Positions 29,279 to 38,320 of a stretch of DNA of 64,000 nt are shown here, in pieces. The DNA lies in the NCBI GenBank assembly GCA_009840735.1, contig VXNF01000058.1:82531-146530 (forward strand), written 5' to 3'. The DNA comes from Acidimicrobiia bacterium. Its GTDB lineage: Bacteria; Actinomycetota; Acidimicrobiia; Acidimicrobiales; CATQHL01. Made by a program: the position numbers and the translations under genes. The notes below the pieces were generated by a model. That model did no database searches. It was not told where the DNA came from and saw only the letters and a program-made list of their open reading frames with translations. Numbering within the stretch: the stretch's first letter is position 1; the number at the start of each line of letters is the position of its first letter.

Positions 29279-31810
29279 ATGAACGACGCAATCAGCGTCT
29301 CGGGACCCATCGGCGGCGCCGACGACAAAGAGATGACCCTGGAGACCGGCCAACTGGCCCCGCTGGCGGGAGGCGCCGTGCTGGGGCGGCTCGGGCGGAC
29401 CGAGGTTCTCGTCACGGCGACGGCCTCCGAGCACCCGCGCGAAAGCGCCAACTTCTTCCCGCTCACCGTCGACATCGAGGAGCGCATGTTCTCCGCCGGC
29501 AAGATCCCGGGGTCGTTCTTCCGCCGCGAGGGCCGGGCCAGCGAGCAGGCCACCCTGGCGTGCCGCCTCATCGACCGCCCCCTGCGTCCCGCCTTCCCCG
29601 ACGGTTTCCGCAACGACGTGCATGTCGTCGGCATCGTGCTGGGTGCCGACCAGCAGAACCCCTACGACGTGCTGGCTCTGAACGCGGCGTCGGCCGCGTT
29701 GGGGATGTCGGGCATCCCCTTCGGCGGTCCCGTCGGCGCGGTGCGCGTCGGCTACAGCACCGACGGCCAATGGATCCCCCACCCCACCTATCCCGAGGCC
29801 GATAACTGCACCTTCGAGATGGTCGTCGCCGGGCGGGTGCTGGCCGACGGCGACGTGGCGGTGATGATGGTCGAGGCCGCCGGCACGCCGGGCTCGGTTG
29901 GCCACTACGAGGCCGGCGCCCCCAAGGTGGACGAGGCGGTTCTCGCGGAGGGGCTCGAGGCCTCCAAACGCTGGGTGTCCGAGGCGGTGGCCCTGCAGCG
30001 CCGTCTCATCGCCATGGCGGGTGTAAAGCCCACCATGGGCCACGAACTCATGGTCGACTACAGCCCCGAGGTCGCCGAGGCGGTCGCGGAAGTGGGCCGT
30101 TCCCAGCTCGTTGAGGCGTTGCAGGTGGCCGACAAGGCGGCGCGCCTCGCCGCCGAGCGCAGCGCAGCCGAGTCGATCGTCGCGGCGACAGCCGAACGCT
30201 TCGAGGATGCCGACGGCATCGAGCAGCAGGCCAAGTCGGCGGTCCGGGCGCTCTCCAAGAGCATCGTCCGAGAGCGGATCCTAGATGAGGGTCGGCGCAT
30301 CGACGGCCGGGGCGCCCGCGACCTGCGGCCGCTGTCGGCCGAGGTGGGCGTCATCGCCATGACCCACGGCTCGGGGCTGTTCCAGCGCGGCGAGACGCAA
30401 GTCCTGAACGTCACCACGCTGGGCACGCAGCGCATGGATCAGATCGTGGACGGCATCGACCCCACCGAACGCAAGCGCTACCTGCACCACTACAACTTCC
30501 CGCCCTTCAGCACCGGCGAGGCCGGTTTCATGCGCGGGCCGCGTCGGCGGGAGATCGGCCACGGAGCGCTCGCCGAGCGGGCGTTGCTACCGGTCATACC
30601 GAGCATCGACGAGTTCCCCTACACCATCCGGCTGGTCTCTGAAGTGCTGTCCTCCAACGGCTCGAGCTCCATGGCCTCGGTGTGCGGCTCGAGCCTGTCG
30701 CTCATGGACGCCGGCGTGCCCATCAAGGCGCCGGTCGCCGGAATCGCCATGGGCTTAGTCAACGAGGGTGAGCGCTTCGTGGCCCTTACGGACATCCTCG
30801 GCGCCGAGGACGCTTTCGGCGACATGGACTTCAAGGTGGCGGGCACCGAGGATTACGTCACGGCGCTGCAGCTCGACACCAAGATCGACGGGATCCCCGC
30901 TTCGGTGCTGGCCGCCGCCCTGGAGCAGGCCCGCGAGGCGCGGCTGCAGGTGTTGGAGGTGATGCGCGGCGCCATCGACGGCCCGCGCCCCGATGTCGGT
31001 GAGACGGCCCCCAAGATCCTGTCCTTCGAGATTCCCACCGACAAGATCGGCGAGGTCATCGGCCCCAAGGGCAAGGTCATCAACGCTCTGCAGGACGAGA
31101 CCGGCGCTGAGATCATGGTCGACGAGGACGAGACCGGCGCTCGGGTCGCCATCGCCGCCGCCGACCGCGCCGCGGTGGCCGACGCCGAGGAGCGCATCCG
31201 CGCCATCGTGTTCCCGCCTGAGGTCGAGATCGGCGCGGTCTACACCGGCAGGGTCGTCAACATCACCGGCTTCGGTGCCTTCGTGAACATCCTGCCGGGG
31301 CGCGACGGGCTGGTACACATCTCCAAGCTGGGCGGCGGGCGCCGCTTGGACCGCGTCGAGGAGGTGCTGTCGCTGGACGACGAGATGACCGTGCGGGTCG
31401 ACTCGGTGGACGGCAACAACCGCATCAGCCTGATCCCCGTGGGCGGCGACGATGAGGGTGACGACGGGGGCGGCGGGCGCCCCACGCGCGACTCCGCTGA
31501 GGGCCGCCCCACCGAACGCCGCGACGGAGGTCGCGACGGCGGCCGCGACGGCGGCCGCGGAGGTCGCGACGCTGGCCGTGACCGTGGTCGGGACGGTGGC
31601 CGTGACCGTGGCCGCGACGGCGGTCGTGACGGTGGCCGCGGCGGCGGGCGGGACCGTCAAGGACCGCGGTCGGACCGCTCGGCGCCCGAGCCGCCCAGCG
31701 GCCTCGAGGAGGTCTCCTTCGCAGAGGAGTTCGACCGGATGGTCGCCGCCGACTTCGGCGACCTCGGCCCCCCGGACGCCCCCAGGGGCCCGCGCCGCCG
31801 CCGGAACTGA
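29279..31810 (+). CDS. pnp: polyribonucleotide nucleotidyltransferase with Gly-Arg-Asp repeat tail
   Basis: RNase PH repeats, KH (IGEVIGPKGKVINALQ), S1 (YTGRVVNITGFGAFV); AAAGGA RBS. Confidence 0.97.
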   Translation: MNDAISVSGPIGGADDKEMTLETGQLAPLAGGAVLGRLGRTEVLVTATASEHPRESANFFPLTVDIEERMFSAGKIPGSFFRREGRASEQATLACRLIDRPLRPAFPDGFRNDVHVVGIVLGADQQNPYDVLALNAASAALGMSGIPFGGPVGAVRVGYSTDGQWIPHPTYPEADNCTFEMVVAGRVLADGDVAVMMVEAAGTPGSVGHYEAGAPKVDEAVLAEGLEASKRWVSEAVALQRRLIAMAGVKPTMGHELMVDYSPEVAEAVAEVGRSQLVEALQVADKAARLAAERSAAESIVAATAERFEDADGIEQQAKSAVRALSKSIVRERILDEGRRIDGRGARDLRPLSAEVGVIAMTHGSGLFQRGETQVLNVTTLGTQRMDQIVDGIDPTERKRYLHHYNFPPFSTGEAGFMRGPRRREIGHGALAERALLPVIPSIDEFPYTIRLVSEVLSSNGSSSMASVCGSSLSLMDAGVPIKAPVAGIAMGLVNEGERFVALTDILGAEDAFGDMDFKVAGTEDYVTALQLDTKIDGIPASVLAAALEQAREARLQVLEVMRGAIDGPRPDVGETAPKILSFEIPTDKIGEVIGPKGKVINALQDETGAEIMVDEDETGARVAIAAADRAAVADAEERIRAIVFPPEVEIGAVYTGRVVNITGFGAFVNILPGRDGLVHISKLGGGRRLDRVEEVLSLDDEMTVRVDSVDGNNRISLIPVGGDDEGDDGGGGRPTRDSAEGRPTERRDGGRDGGRDGGRGGRDAGRDRGRDGGRDRGRDGGRDGGRGGGRDRQGPRSDRSAPEPPSGLEEVSFAEEFDRMVAADFGDLGPPDAPRGPRRRRN
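31525..31655 (+). repeat. degenerate GGR/GRD-encoding tandem repeat at pnp 3' end
   Basis: Encodes DGGRDGGRDGGRGGRDAGRDRGRDGGRDRGRDGGRDGGRGGGRDR. Confidence 0.8.
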
Positions 31811-31917
31811 CTCAGCGGGACCACGATTGATCACCGCCGGGCCGCGTTCGGGCAACGTGAGGCCAGCGCCCGGTGGTGCGGGCATCCGGCCCAGCGCGGC
31901 CGGACGACGGTGAATTC

Positions 31918-32718
31918 ATGATCCGGGTCGGCGTACTCGGCGCCGCCGGGCGCATGGGGCGCACCGTGTGCTCGGCCGTGGCGGTGGCGGGGGACATGCA
32001 ACTCGTCGCGGCGGCAGACCCCGCCGCGGCCGGCGCGACCGTCGCTGAACTGATCGGCGAGAAGACCGCCGGCAATTCCGCCTCGGTGACTGTGGCCGCC
32101 TCGCCGGACGACTTCGTCGAGGCGGGCGTGGAGGTTGCCGTGGACTTCACGGTGCTGGCGTCGGCCCGCCAGAACCTGCCTCGCCTCGCGGCGGCCGGCA
32201 TCCACGCCGTGGTCGGCACGAGCGGATTCACCGAGGATGACCTGGCGCGCCTCGCGGGACTCTTTGATCGCAGCAACTGCATCATCGCCCCCAACTTCGC
32301 CATCTCCGCGGTGCTGATGATGCGCTTCGCCGAGTTGGCGGCGCCGCTGTTTGACAGCGCCGAGGTGATCGAGTTGCACCACGACGCCAAGCTGGACGCC
32401 CCCTCGGCCACCGCCATGACGACGGCGGACCGCATGGCTGCCGCCTCAGGGGAATGGAACCCCGACCCGACCCGGACCGAGGTGCTGGCCGGTGCCCGTG
32501 GCGGGCTCGGCCCAGCCGGGATCAGGGTCCACTCGATTCGCCTGGCCGGTCTGGTCGCCCACCAGGAGGTCATCCTGGGCGCTCAGGGCCAGACCCTCAC
32601 GCTCCGCGCCGACTCCTACGACCGCTCCTCGTTCATGCCAGGAACCCTCCTGGCGATCCGAGCAGTCGCCAACCGCCCCGGCCTAACCACCGGCCTCGAA
32701 CTCCTCCTCGGCCTGTAA
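31918..32718 (+). CDS. dapB: 4-hydroxy-tetrahydrodipicolinate reductase
   Basis: MIRVGVLGAAGRMGRTV, VVGTSGFTEDDL, APNFAISAVLMMRF, ELHHDAKLDAPSATA. Confidence 0.95.
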   Translation: MIRVGVLGAAGRMGRTVCSAVAVAGDMQLVAAADPAAAGATVAELIGEKTAGNSASVTVAASPDDFVEAGVEVAVDFTVLASARQNLPRLAAAGIHAVVGTSGFTEDDLARLAGLFDRSNCIIAPNFAISAVLMMRFAELAAPLFDSAEVIELHHDAKLDAPSATAMTTADRMAAASGEWNPDPTRTEVLAGARGGLGPAGIRVHSIRLAGLVAHQEVILGAQGQTLTLRADSYDRSSFMPGTLLAIRAVANRPGLTTGLELLLGL

Positions 32719-32773
32719 CCGGCCCCCCCAAATCGAGCGCTCACGCCCGTTCGTCGTCCCACCTCTCCCGTTC

Positions 32774-32800
32774 GTCATTCCGGCGAAGGCCGGAATCCAG
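32774..32800. repeat. REP-like palindrome
   Basis: GTCATTCCGGCGAAGGCCGGAATCCAG; perfect ATTCCGGC-GAAG-GCCGGAAT stem. Confidence 0.6.
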
Positions 32801-32809
32801 AGCAGGAGC

Positions 32810-32859
32810 TACAGGCTCTACACTGTAGCACTTCTGGCAAATACAGTCTAGAACCTGTA
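32810..32859. promoter_or_regulatory. two TACAG-N8-CTGTA inverted repeats upstream of mobile mystery protein A
   Basis: TACAGgctctacaCTGTA (32810-32827) and TACAGtctagaacCTGTA (32842-32859), 32 bp apart, 11 bp before ATG. Confidence 0.65.
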
Positions 32860-32870
32860 GCCTTTGTTTC

Positions 32871-33338
32871 ATGGAGCGCACCCAACTTCAAGCTCGACGG
32901 CAACTCGACGATCGTTACGAGTCGGTCCGCAGTCTCGGCGACCTCGACCGCCCGAACAAGGGATGGATCCGGGCAATCCGCGACGCCCTCGGAATGTCCG
33001 GCACCGAACTGGCCGCGCGCATGGGGGTCAGCCAGCAGGTGGTGTCGGAGATCGAACGCAACGAGCGGCTGGCCACGGCGAAGCTCGAAACTCTGGCGCG
33101 GGCCGCGGAGGCAATGGACTGCGAACTCGTCTACGCCCTCGTACCGCGCACGACACTGGAGGAGATCGTCCGTACCCAGGCGCGACGCAAGGCCGTGCGG
33201 CATCTGGCTCACGTCGTTCATCACGGACGCCTGGAGGCCCAGGAGGTTTCCGAGGACGAGCTTGCAGCCCAAGTGGAGGAACTCGCCTCCTGGTTCGCCG
33301 ACCACCGCGGTCTGTGGATCGAGGGTCAGACCACGTGA
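32871..33338 (+). CDS. mobile mystery protein A (XRE-family HTH regulator)
   Basis: QLDDRY, KGWIRAIRDALGMSGTELAARMGVSQQVVSEIERNERLATAKLETLARAAEAMDCELVYALVP. Confidence 0.9.
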   Translation: MERTQLQARRQLDDRYESVRSLGDLDRPNKGWIRAIRDALGMSGTELAARMGVSQQVVSEIERNERLATAKLETLARAAEAMDCELVYALVPRTTLEEIVRTQARRKAVRHLAHVVHHGRLEAQEVSEDELAAQVEELASWFADHRGLWIEGQTT

Positions 33339-33922
33339 GCGATCCGCTCCTTCCCGTCGGTGACGGCCACACGGAACTCACCGAGGATGATCGTGTCGGG
33401 CTGATCCCCAGCCACATCATCACTCGCGGTGACCTGTCCGCCGCGGAGCAGCGCAACATCGCCCTGGCGCTACTCCGCCGGCCCCCGTCAGTCCGCTCGC
33501 TTCTCGACGACGGCTACCTGCGGAATCTCCATCGGGACATGTTCAGCGAGGTCTGGGATTGGGCCGGCCGCTACCGCCTCCGCGCGACCAACATCGGCAT
33601 CGATCCGTCGCAGATCTCCGTATCTGTGAGGACGCTCGTCGACGACGCCATCGCCTGGGTCGACCACGAGGCGTACGAGCCCGACGAGCTAGCCGTGCGC
33701 TTCCACCACCGCCTAGTTGCCATCCACCCCTTCCCCAACGGCAACGGCCGGCACAGCCGGATCGCAGCGGACTACCTCGTGACGGCCCTCGGCCATCCCC
33801 GCTTCGGTTGGGGAATCAGTCTCGACGTCAACACCGAGGACTTGAGGGCCGCCTACCACCAAGCCCTCCAGCGAGCAGACGCGGGAGAGATCGACGAACT
33901 GCTCGCATTCGCACGCAGCTAG
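33335..33922 (+). CDS. mobile mystery protein B (Fic/DOC domain)
   Basis: GTG overlapping mmA stop (GTGA); Fic motif HPFPNGNGRHSR; MFSEVWDWAGRYR. Confidence 0.9.
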   Translation: MSDPLLPVGDGHTELTEDDRVGLIPSHIITRGDLSAAEQRNIALALLRRPPSVRSLLDDGYLRNLHRDMFSEVWDWAGRYRLRATNIGIDPSQISVSVRTLVDDAIAWVDHEAYEPDELAVRFHHRLVAIHPFPNGNGRHSRIAADYLVTALGHPRFGWGISLDVNTEDLRAAYHQALQRADAGEIDELLAFARS

Positions 33923-34185
33923 CCGACCTCGAGAGTTGCCGTGGGTGAGTTCCATCGGGCAAGGACGCTGAGAGCGGCGAGGTATTCGAGCGCGACTTGT
34001 TCGGTGCGATCATCAGTCCTGTGCGTGGCGAGATTTCGAATGGCTTGTGCGCATCCGCGCCCGAAGTGTGCTGCTCCATAGTGGGCGGATCGCCAGTCGC
34101 GGGGCGATCTCCATTGGTGGTTGCGACTGATCGGCCATGATGGCCGGTCGTTAGCAACCGCAACCGACCGATGGAGGTGTCCAGC

Positions 34186-34225
34186 ATGGCACAGAGGATC
34201 AGCTTCGAGGAGCGCGTCCGGACGA
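34186..34225 (+). mobile_element. IS30-family transposase 5' remnant
   Basis: MAQRISFEERVR.. start only, cut at 34226 by an IS3-type end. Confidence 0.5.
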
Positions 34226-34660
34226 TGAGTATCCCCCCGTTTCTTGGAGGCATCGTCTAAGAGGGGATGCCATGTCCGAGACACGAAGACAGTACGACCC
34301 GGAGTTCCGCGCCGGTGCTGTGCGGATCGTTTCTGAGACTCGCAGGCCGGTCGCTGAGGTGGCCCGCGAGCTGGGGATCTGCTAGGGCACTTTGGGCAAC
34401 TGGGTCCGCAAGGACCGCGCCCGGGCCTCCGGCGCGGCGCTCGACGGCGACGAGCGCGCCGAGCTGGCGCGGCTGCGCAAGCGCTGCGCCGAGCTGGAGA
34501 TGGAGCGTGATGTCCTCAAACGATCGGTGGTCCTTCAGGTCGAGGAGGCGACGCGCTGAGCCTCACGGAGCACATCGCGGCCCAAAGGACCGATCACGGT
34601 GTGCCTCACGCGGTGGCCTGCCGGGCCCTGGGGGTGGCCCCCTCGACGTTCTATGGGCGC
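34226..34660 (+). mobile_element. decayed IS3-family element A (left end, orfA with in-frame TAG, 5' part of orfB)
   Basis: Left end [77 protein letters not shown]; orfB start [33 protein letters not shown] then lost. Confidence 0.8.
34272..34559 (+). pseudogene. IS3 OrfA transposase, nonsense codon at 34383-34385
   Basis: Single continuous frame 34272-34559 apart from TAG at codon 38. Confidence 0.8.
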
Positions 34661-34922
34661 CGCGGCGCCCTCGTCGATGTCGGCCTGCGCGACCCACTTG
34701 CGCACCGACTCGACGCCGAAGCCCAACTGGTCCGCCACCCGCCGCACCGTCCCGCGGCTCGTGCCCAACTCGGCGCGCAACGCCCGCACCAACCGCACCG
34801 CCTGGGCCTTCTCCACCTCCGAATACCGGCGCGAAGACCCCCTGCCTGCTGAATGTCCAGATGCCATGACTCCATTCTCGCTTCCAAGCTCAGGAGCCTC
34901 CAAAAAAACCCAGGGCGATTCA
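34660..34922 (-). mobile_element. decayed IS3-family element B (left end plus orfA N-terminus)
   Basis: Left end TGAATCGCCCTGGGTTTTTTTGGAGGC (minus strand from 34922); [67 protein letters not shown]. Confidence 0.75.
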
Positions 34923-36561
34923 GCGCTGTGAGAAGTGCTTGACGATGTCGGCAGCGACCTGTTGGATCCGTTGTTCGGTTCCGACAATCGCTTCGAGTTG
35001 GGCCCAGCGGGTCTTGAGACGCTCCTTGCGCTCAACCTCCTCGCCTTCGGTGGCATCCTCGAACTGATCGTCGAGATAGGGCTGCGAGCTCTCGTCGAGT
35101 GAGAGCTGCGCCAGCCTGCTCTCGTAGTAGATCGGAACGGTGGCGCCGTCCTCCACGGACCGCTGGATGTCGTAGATGCTGATGTAGTCGCCGAAGACGG
35201 CGCGGGTGTTGGCATCCCGCAACTCGATGGGGGTGCCGGTGAATCCCACGAAGCTGGCGTTCGGCAGCGCATCACGCATGTGCCGGGCAAAGCCATCGAT
35301 GAAGTCGTACTGGCTGCGGTGCGCCTCATCCGCGATGACGACGATGTTGCGGCGATCCGACAGCGCCCGGTGCGTGTCGCCGCGCTCGGTGGGGAAGAAC
35401 TTCTGGATCGTCGTGAACACCACGCCGCCCGACGCGACCGAGAGCTTCCGTCGCAGGTCGGCTCGGCTCTCTGCCTGCACCGCGTCTGGCGCAGTAGGTC
35501 ACCGCAGCGCGAAAAGGTGCCGAAGAGTTGGTCGTCGAGGTCGTTACGGTCGGTCAGCACCACGATCGTCGGGTTGTCCATTGCCCGCTCACGGATGATC
35601 GCCCCGGCGTAGAACGCCATGGTGAGGCTCTTGCCAGCCCCCTGCGTGTGCCAGACGACGCCGATCCGGCGATCGCCGGGCTGCCCGCCGGCCCGCAGGG
35701 TCTCGGCGAGCGCGGTCCGCACGGCACCGAACTGGTGGTACCCGGCCATCTTCTTGACCAGCACGCCGCTCCCGTCGTCGTCGAAGACGATGAAGTCACG
35801 AATCAGGGGAAGCAGCCGCTCGGGAGCGCAGACGCCCTCCAGCAGCACCTGCAAGCCCGTGAGGCTCGGGTCGGCCAACTCCTCGCCGGAGATCGTGCGC
35901 CACGGTTTGAACCACTCCCGGCCCGCTGTGAGCGTCCCGAGGCGCGCGTTGAGCCCATCGGAGACGATGAGCAGCTCGTTCATCCCGAACAGCGTCGGCA
36001 GCTCCGCCTTGTAGGTCTGGAGTTGCCGCCACGCGGCCCAGATGTCGGCGTCGGTGTCGGCGGGGTTCTTCAGTTCGAGGACACCAAGCGGCAGTCCGTT
36101 CACGAACAGCACGACGTCGGGTCGCCGCGTCCGCTTGTGCTCGCGGACGGTGAACTGGTTGACCGCCAGCAAGTCGTTGGCGCCCGGGTCCTCGAAGTCG
36201 ATGGCGGTCGCCTGCGCGCCACGGGTCGCGCCGCCCGCAGTGCGGTGTTCGACGGTGACCCCCTCGGTCAACATTCGATGGAACGCCCGGTTGCGAGCCT
36301 CGAGGGTCGAGCCCTCCGGCCGGGTCAACCTGCGGAGAGCATTCTCCAGCGCCTCATCGGGGAGCGAAGGGTTGAGCCGCGCCAGAGCGTCACGCAGCCG
36401 CCCCTCCAGCACAACGGTCCCGTAGTCCGCACGCTCCGGTTGCACACCGTCGGGTCCGATTTCCGGTCCGTGCGCGACTGCCCAGCCGAGACCCACCAGC
36501 CAGTCCAGCGCCACCCGCTCAACATCGGCCTCCGTCAGGGTGCCCGAGCCGGTTCTCAGGG
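34920..36561 (-). pseudogene. hsdR: type I restriction endonuclease subunit HsdR, frameshifted and 3'-truncated
   Basis: GVLELKN nuclease motif, [12 protein letters not shown] Walker A, then frame switch near 35483 to frame with [13 protein letters not shown]; ends in IS3 end. Start uncertain. Confidence 0.9.
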
Positions 36562-36978
36562 GGCCGTCTCCCACGGATTGACGACCCCGATACCCAATCC
36601 TTCGAAGTCGCGCACGTTGCGTGTGACCACGGCAAGGTTGCGGACGGCAGCCGTCCCGGCAATGAGCATGTCCGCGAGGCCCGGCGTTCGTCCCGAGCGA
36701 ATCAGGTCGGCCCGGATGTTGGCTGCCCACTCAGCGGCGGTGCGATCCACCGGCAGGATACGGTCGCCGAAGGCGTTGAGCAGGCTCGCGACGGCGGCTT
36801 GCAGCCGATCCTTGCGCCGACCAGCGGGCAAAATCTGAACCCCGACTTGGAGTTCATGAACCACGATTGCCGAGAGCCTGGGCCGGGGTGCTCGATCCAA
36901 GAACGCGAGGACCTTCGGCTCGGGGGTGTCCCTGGTCAGCTCCGAGACGACGTTCGTGTCGAGGAGGAACCTGCTCAT
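36556..36978 (-). CDS. PIN-domain VapC-type toxin
   Basis: [46 protein letters not shown]. Confidence 0.92.
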   Translation of the reverse strand: MSRFLLDTNVVSELTRDTPEPKVLAFLDRAPRPRLSAIVVHELQVGVQILPAGRRKDRLQAAVASLLNAFGDRILPVDRTAAEWAANIRADLIRSGRTPGLADMLIAGTAAVRNLAVVTRNVRDFEGLGIGVVNPWETAP

Positions 36979-37286
36979 TCGTCCTCCACGCCCCAGTCCT
37001 CGTCGGTCCAGTCGCGCCAGAACGGTGGGCGAGGCTTGTCGAGGCTGCGATCTGGGATCTCCAGGTTCGTGCCGCGAGGAATGTTGTCGACCAGCCACCG
37101 GCCAAAGTGCAGACTTGCTCCGTCCTCGTCCTCATGCAGTAGCCGCTCCGGTAGAACCACGAACGTCTGCCGCCGTCCGATGCGCTGCGGCCCCTCTTCC
37201 TCAGCCAGACGCAGGATCTCCGACAGCCGTGCCTTCGCCTCGGCCACGGTCCAAGCAGGGCGGGGTGCGGGATGCTCTATTGCCAT
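36975..37286 (-). CDS. Phd/YefM-like antitoxin partner of the VapC
   Basis: WTVAEAKARLSEILRLAEEEGPQRIGRRQTFVVLP; ATGA overlap with VapC start. Confidence 0.85.
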   Translation of the reverse strand: MAIEHPAPRPAWTVAEAKARLSEILRLAEEEGPQRIGRRQTFVVLPERLLHEDEDGASLHFGRWLVDNIPRGTNLEIPDRSLDKPRPPFWRDWTDEDWGVEDE

Positions 37287-37303
37287 TTTCCTCCGATCAG
37301 CTA

Positions 37304-37319
37304 CCTAGTCCAGTATAGG
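37304..37319. promoter_or_regulatory. CCTA-N8-TAGG inverted repeat upstream of the Phd-like antitoxin
   Basis: CCTAgtccagtaTAGG; same architecture at 38519-38534. Confidence 0.5.
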
Positions 37320-37418
37320 CCGCTAACTGGACCACATCGCTGGCCTAAACGGCTGAACGAGGTTGCCAAGCGCCAAGGCCACACTTGACGGAGGAAGCGC
37401 CAGGATGTACGCCGCAAT

Positions 37419-37498
37419 CTTCACCACACGGGCGAGACAGCATGTGGCGCATGCACCTGAGCGGCTGCTGGGCTCGGCTCGGGGTCCACTGTGGTGGG
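37419..37498. repeat. dispersed ~80-bp repeat copy A
   Basis: Hand alignment to 44163-44242, 71/80 identical including uninterrupted gcatgcacctgagcggctgctgggctcggc. Confidence 0.85.
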
Positions 37499-37505
37499 AC
37501 CGTGG

Positions 37506-37853
37506 TCACGGCCAGTGGACCCCGGGGTAGGGGACCGGGTTGTCGACCGCCCAGGTGTGCAGTTGCCGCGCTAGTGCGGGTCCGAGCGCCGAGCCTCGGG
37601 GATGGCATTGTTTGCGTACGAAGACGATCGTCGCGGGCTGTTCGTCAGCGGCCTGCGAGTGCGCTGCAAGCGCTGCGTAGTCCGCGAAGTCCTCGGTCAC
37701 GATGACGCGTCCGTGCTCTCGTGCGGCTTCGTAGACCGCGGCGTCGTCGCTGCCTCCGAGTCCCGTTTCCACGACAGTGGTGGCATCGTGACCGAGGTTT
37801 CGCAACTCGGCCGCGGTTGCCGGCGGCAGCATCTCGTCGAGCAACCACCTCAC
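37506..37853 (-). CDS. DUF5615-type PIN-like toxin
   Basis: RWLLDEMLPPATAAELRNLGHDATTV..GRVIVTEDFADYAALA. Confidence 0.82.
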   Translation of the reverse strand: MRWLLDEMLPPATAAELRNLGHDATTVVETGLGGSDDAAVYEAAREHGRVIVTEDFADYAALAAHSQAADEQPATIVFVRKQCHPRGSALGPALARQLHTWAVDNPVPYPGVHWP

Positions 37854-38293
37854 TGGGACAGGAGGCGTTCGCGGCGGTCCAGCTGGGCTCGGATCTCTTC
37901 GGCGGCGCGCTCGTTCACCTCGATGAGGCGGTCGATATCTTCGGGGTGCTCCGTGTAATAGTCCGCTGCCAGCAGCACCGAATCCACCGGGAGTCCGGCT
38001 TCGTCGGCGAGGAACTGCGCCCGCTCCATCCCTTCGCAGGGCGCGCTGCGGAGGTCTCGGATGACCTCCCAGACATCGGGGCCGCTGACCAGACCCGCAC
38101 GTCGCCCGGCAGGACCGCTCCGATAGGCGACTCCAGGGAACCGACGCAGCTTCAGCCCCTCGTCCAGTAGTTCCGTAACCAGGCGTGTCATCGAAACGTC
38201 CGCAGCGCGGCTCTCGGCATCGAGGCGTGTCAGCAACTCCTCCGAGAGGCGAAACGACGTCGGCCGGCGCGGGTGAGTGTCCTGTAGTGCCAT
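37850..38293 (-). CDS. RHH/DUF433-like antitoxin partner
   Basis: N-terminal TSFRLSEELLTRLDAESRAADVSMTRLVTELLDEGL; 4-bp overlap with DUF5615 gene. Confidence 0.75.
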   Translation of the reverse strand: MALQDTHPRRPTSFRLSEELLTRLDAESRAADVSMTRLVTELLDEGLKLRRFPGVAYRSGPAGRRAGLVSGPDVWEVIRDLRSAPCEGMERAQFLADEAGLPVDSVLLAADYYTEHPEDIDRLIEVNERAAEEIRAQLDRRERLLSQ

Positions 38294-38294
38294 A

Positions 38295-38309
38295 GCGATA
38301 CAGTATCGC
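38295..38309. promoter_or_regulatory. perfect palindrome GCGATAC-A-GTATCGC abutting antitoxin start codon (candidate operator)
   Basis: 7-bp perfect arms, 1 bp upstream of ATG (38293). Confidence 0.6.
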
Positions 38310-38320
38310 CTACGTAGTCG

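Noticed and set aside
33919-34284. 121-aa minus-strand ORF overlapping the IS30/IS3 boundary
   Set aside because: Spans the remnant junction and has no recognisable domain; ending ..EYLAALSVLARW.. is suggestive of a gene fragment but too short to assign.
34535-36730. 731-aa minus-strand ORF taken as one protein
   Set aside because: Chimeric frame: HsdR N-terminus, then out-of-frame sequence after the 1-nt deletion, then an IS3 OrfA N-terminus; not a single real product.
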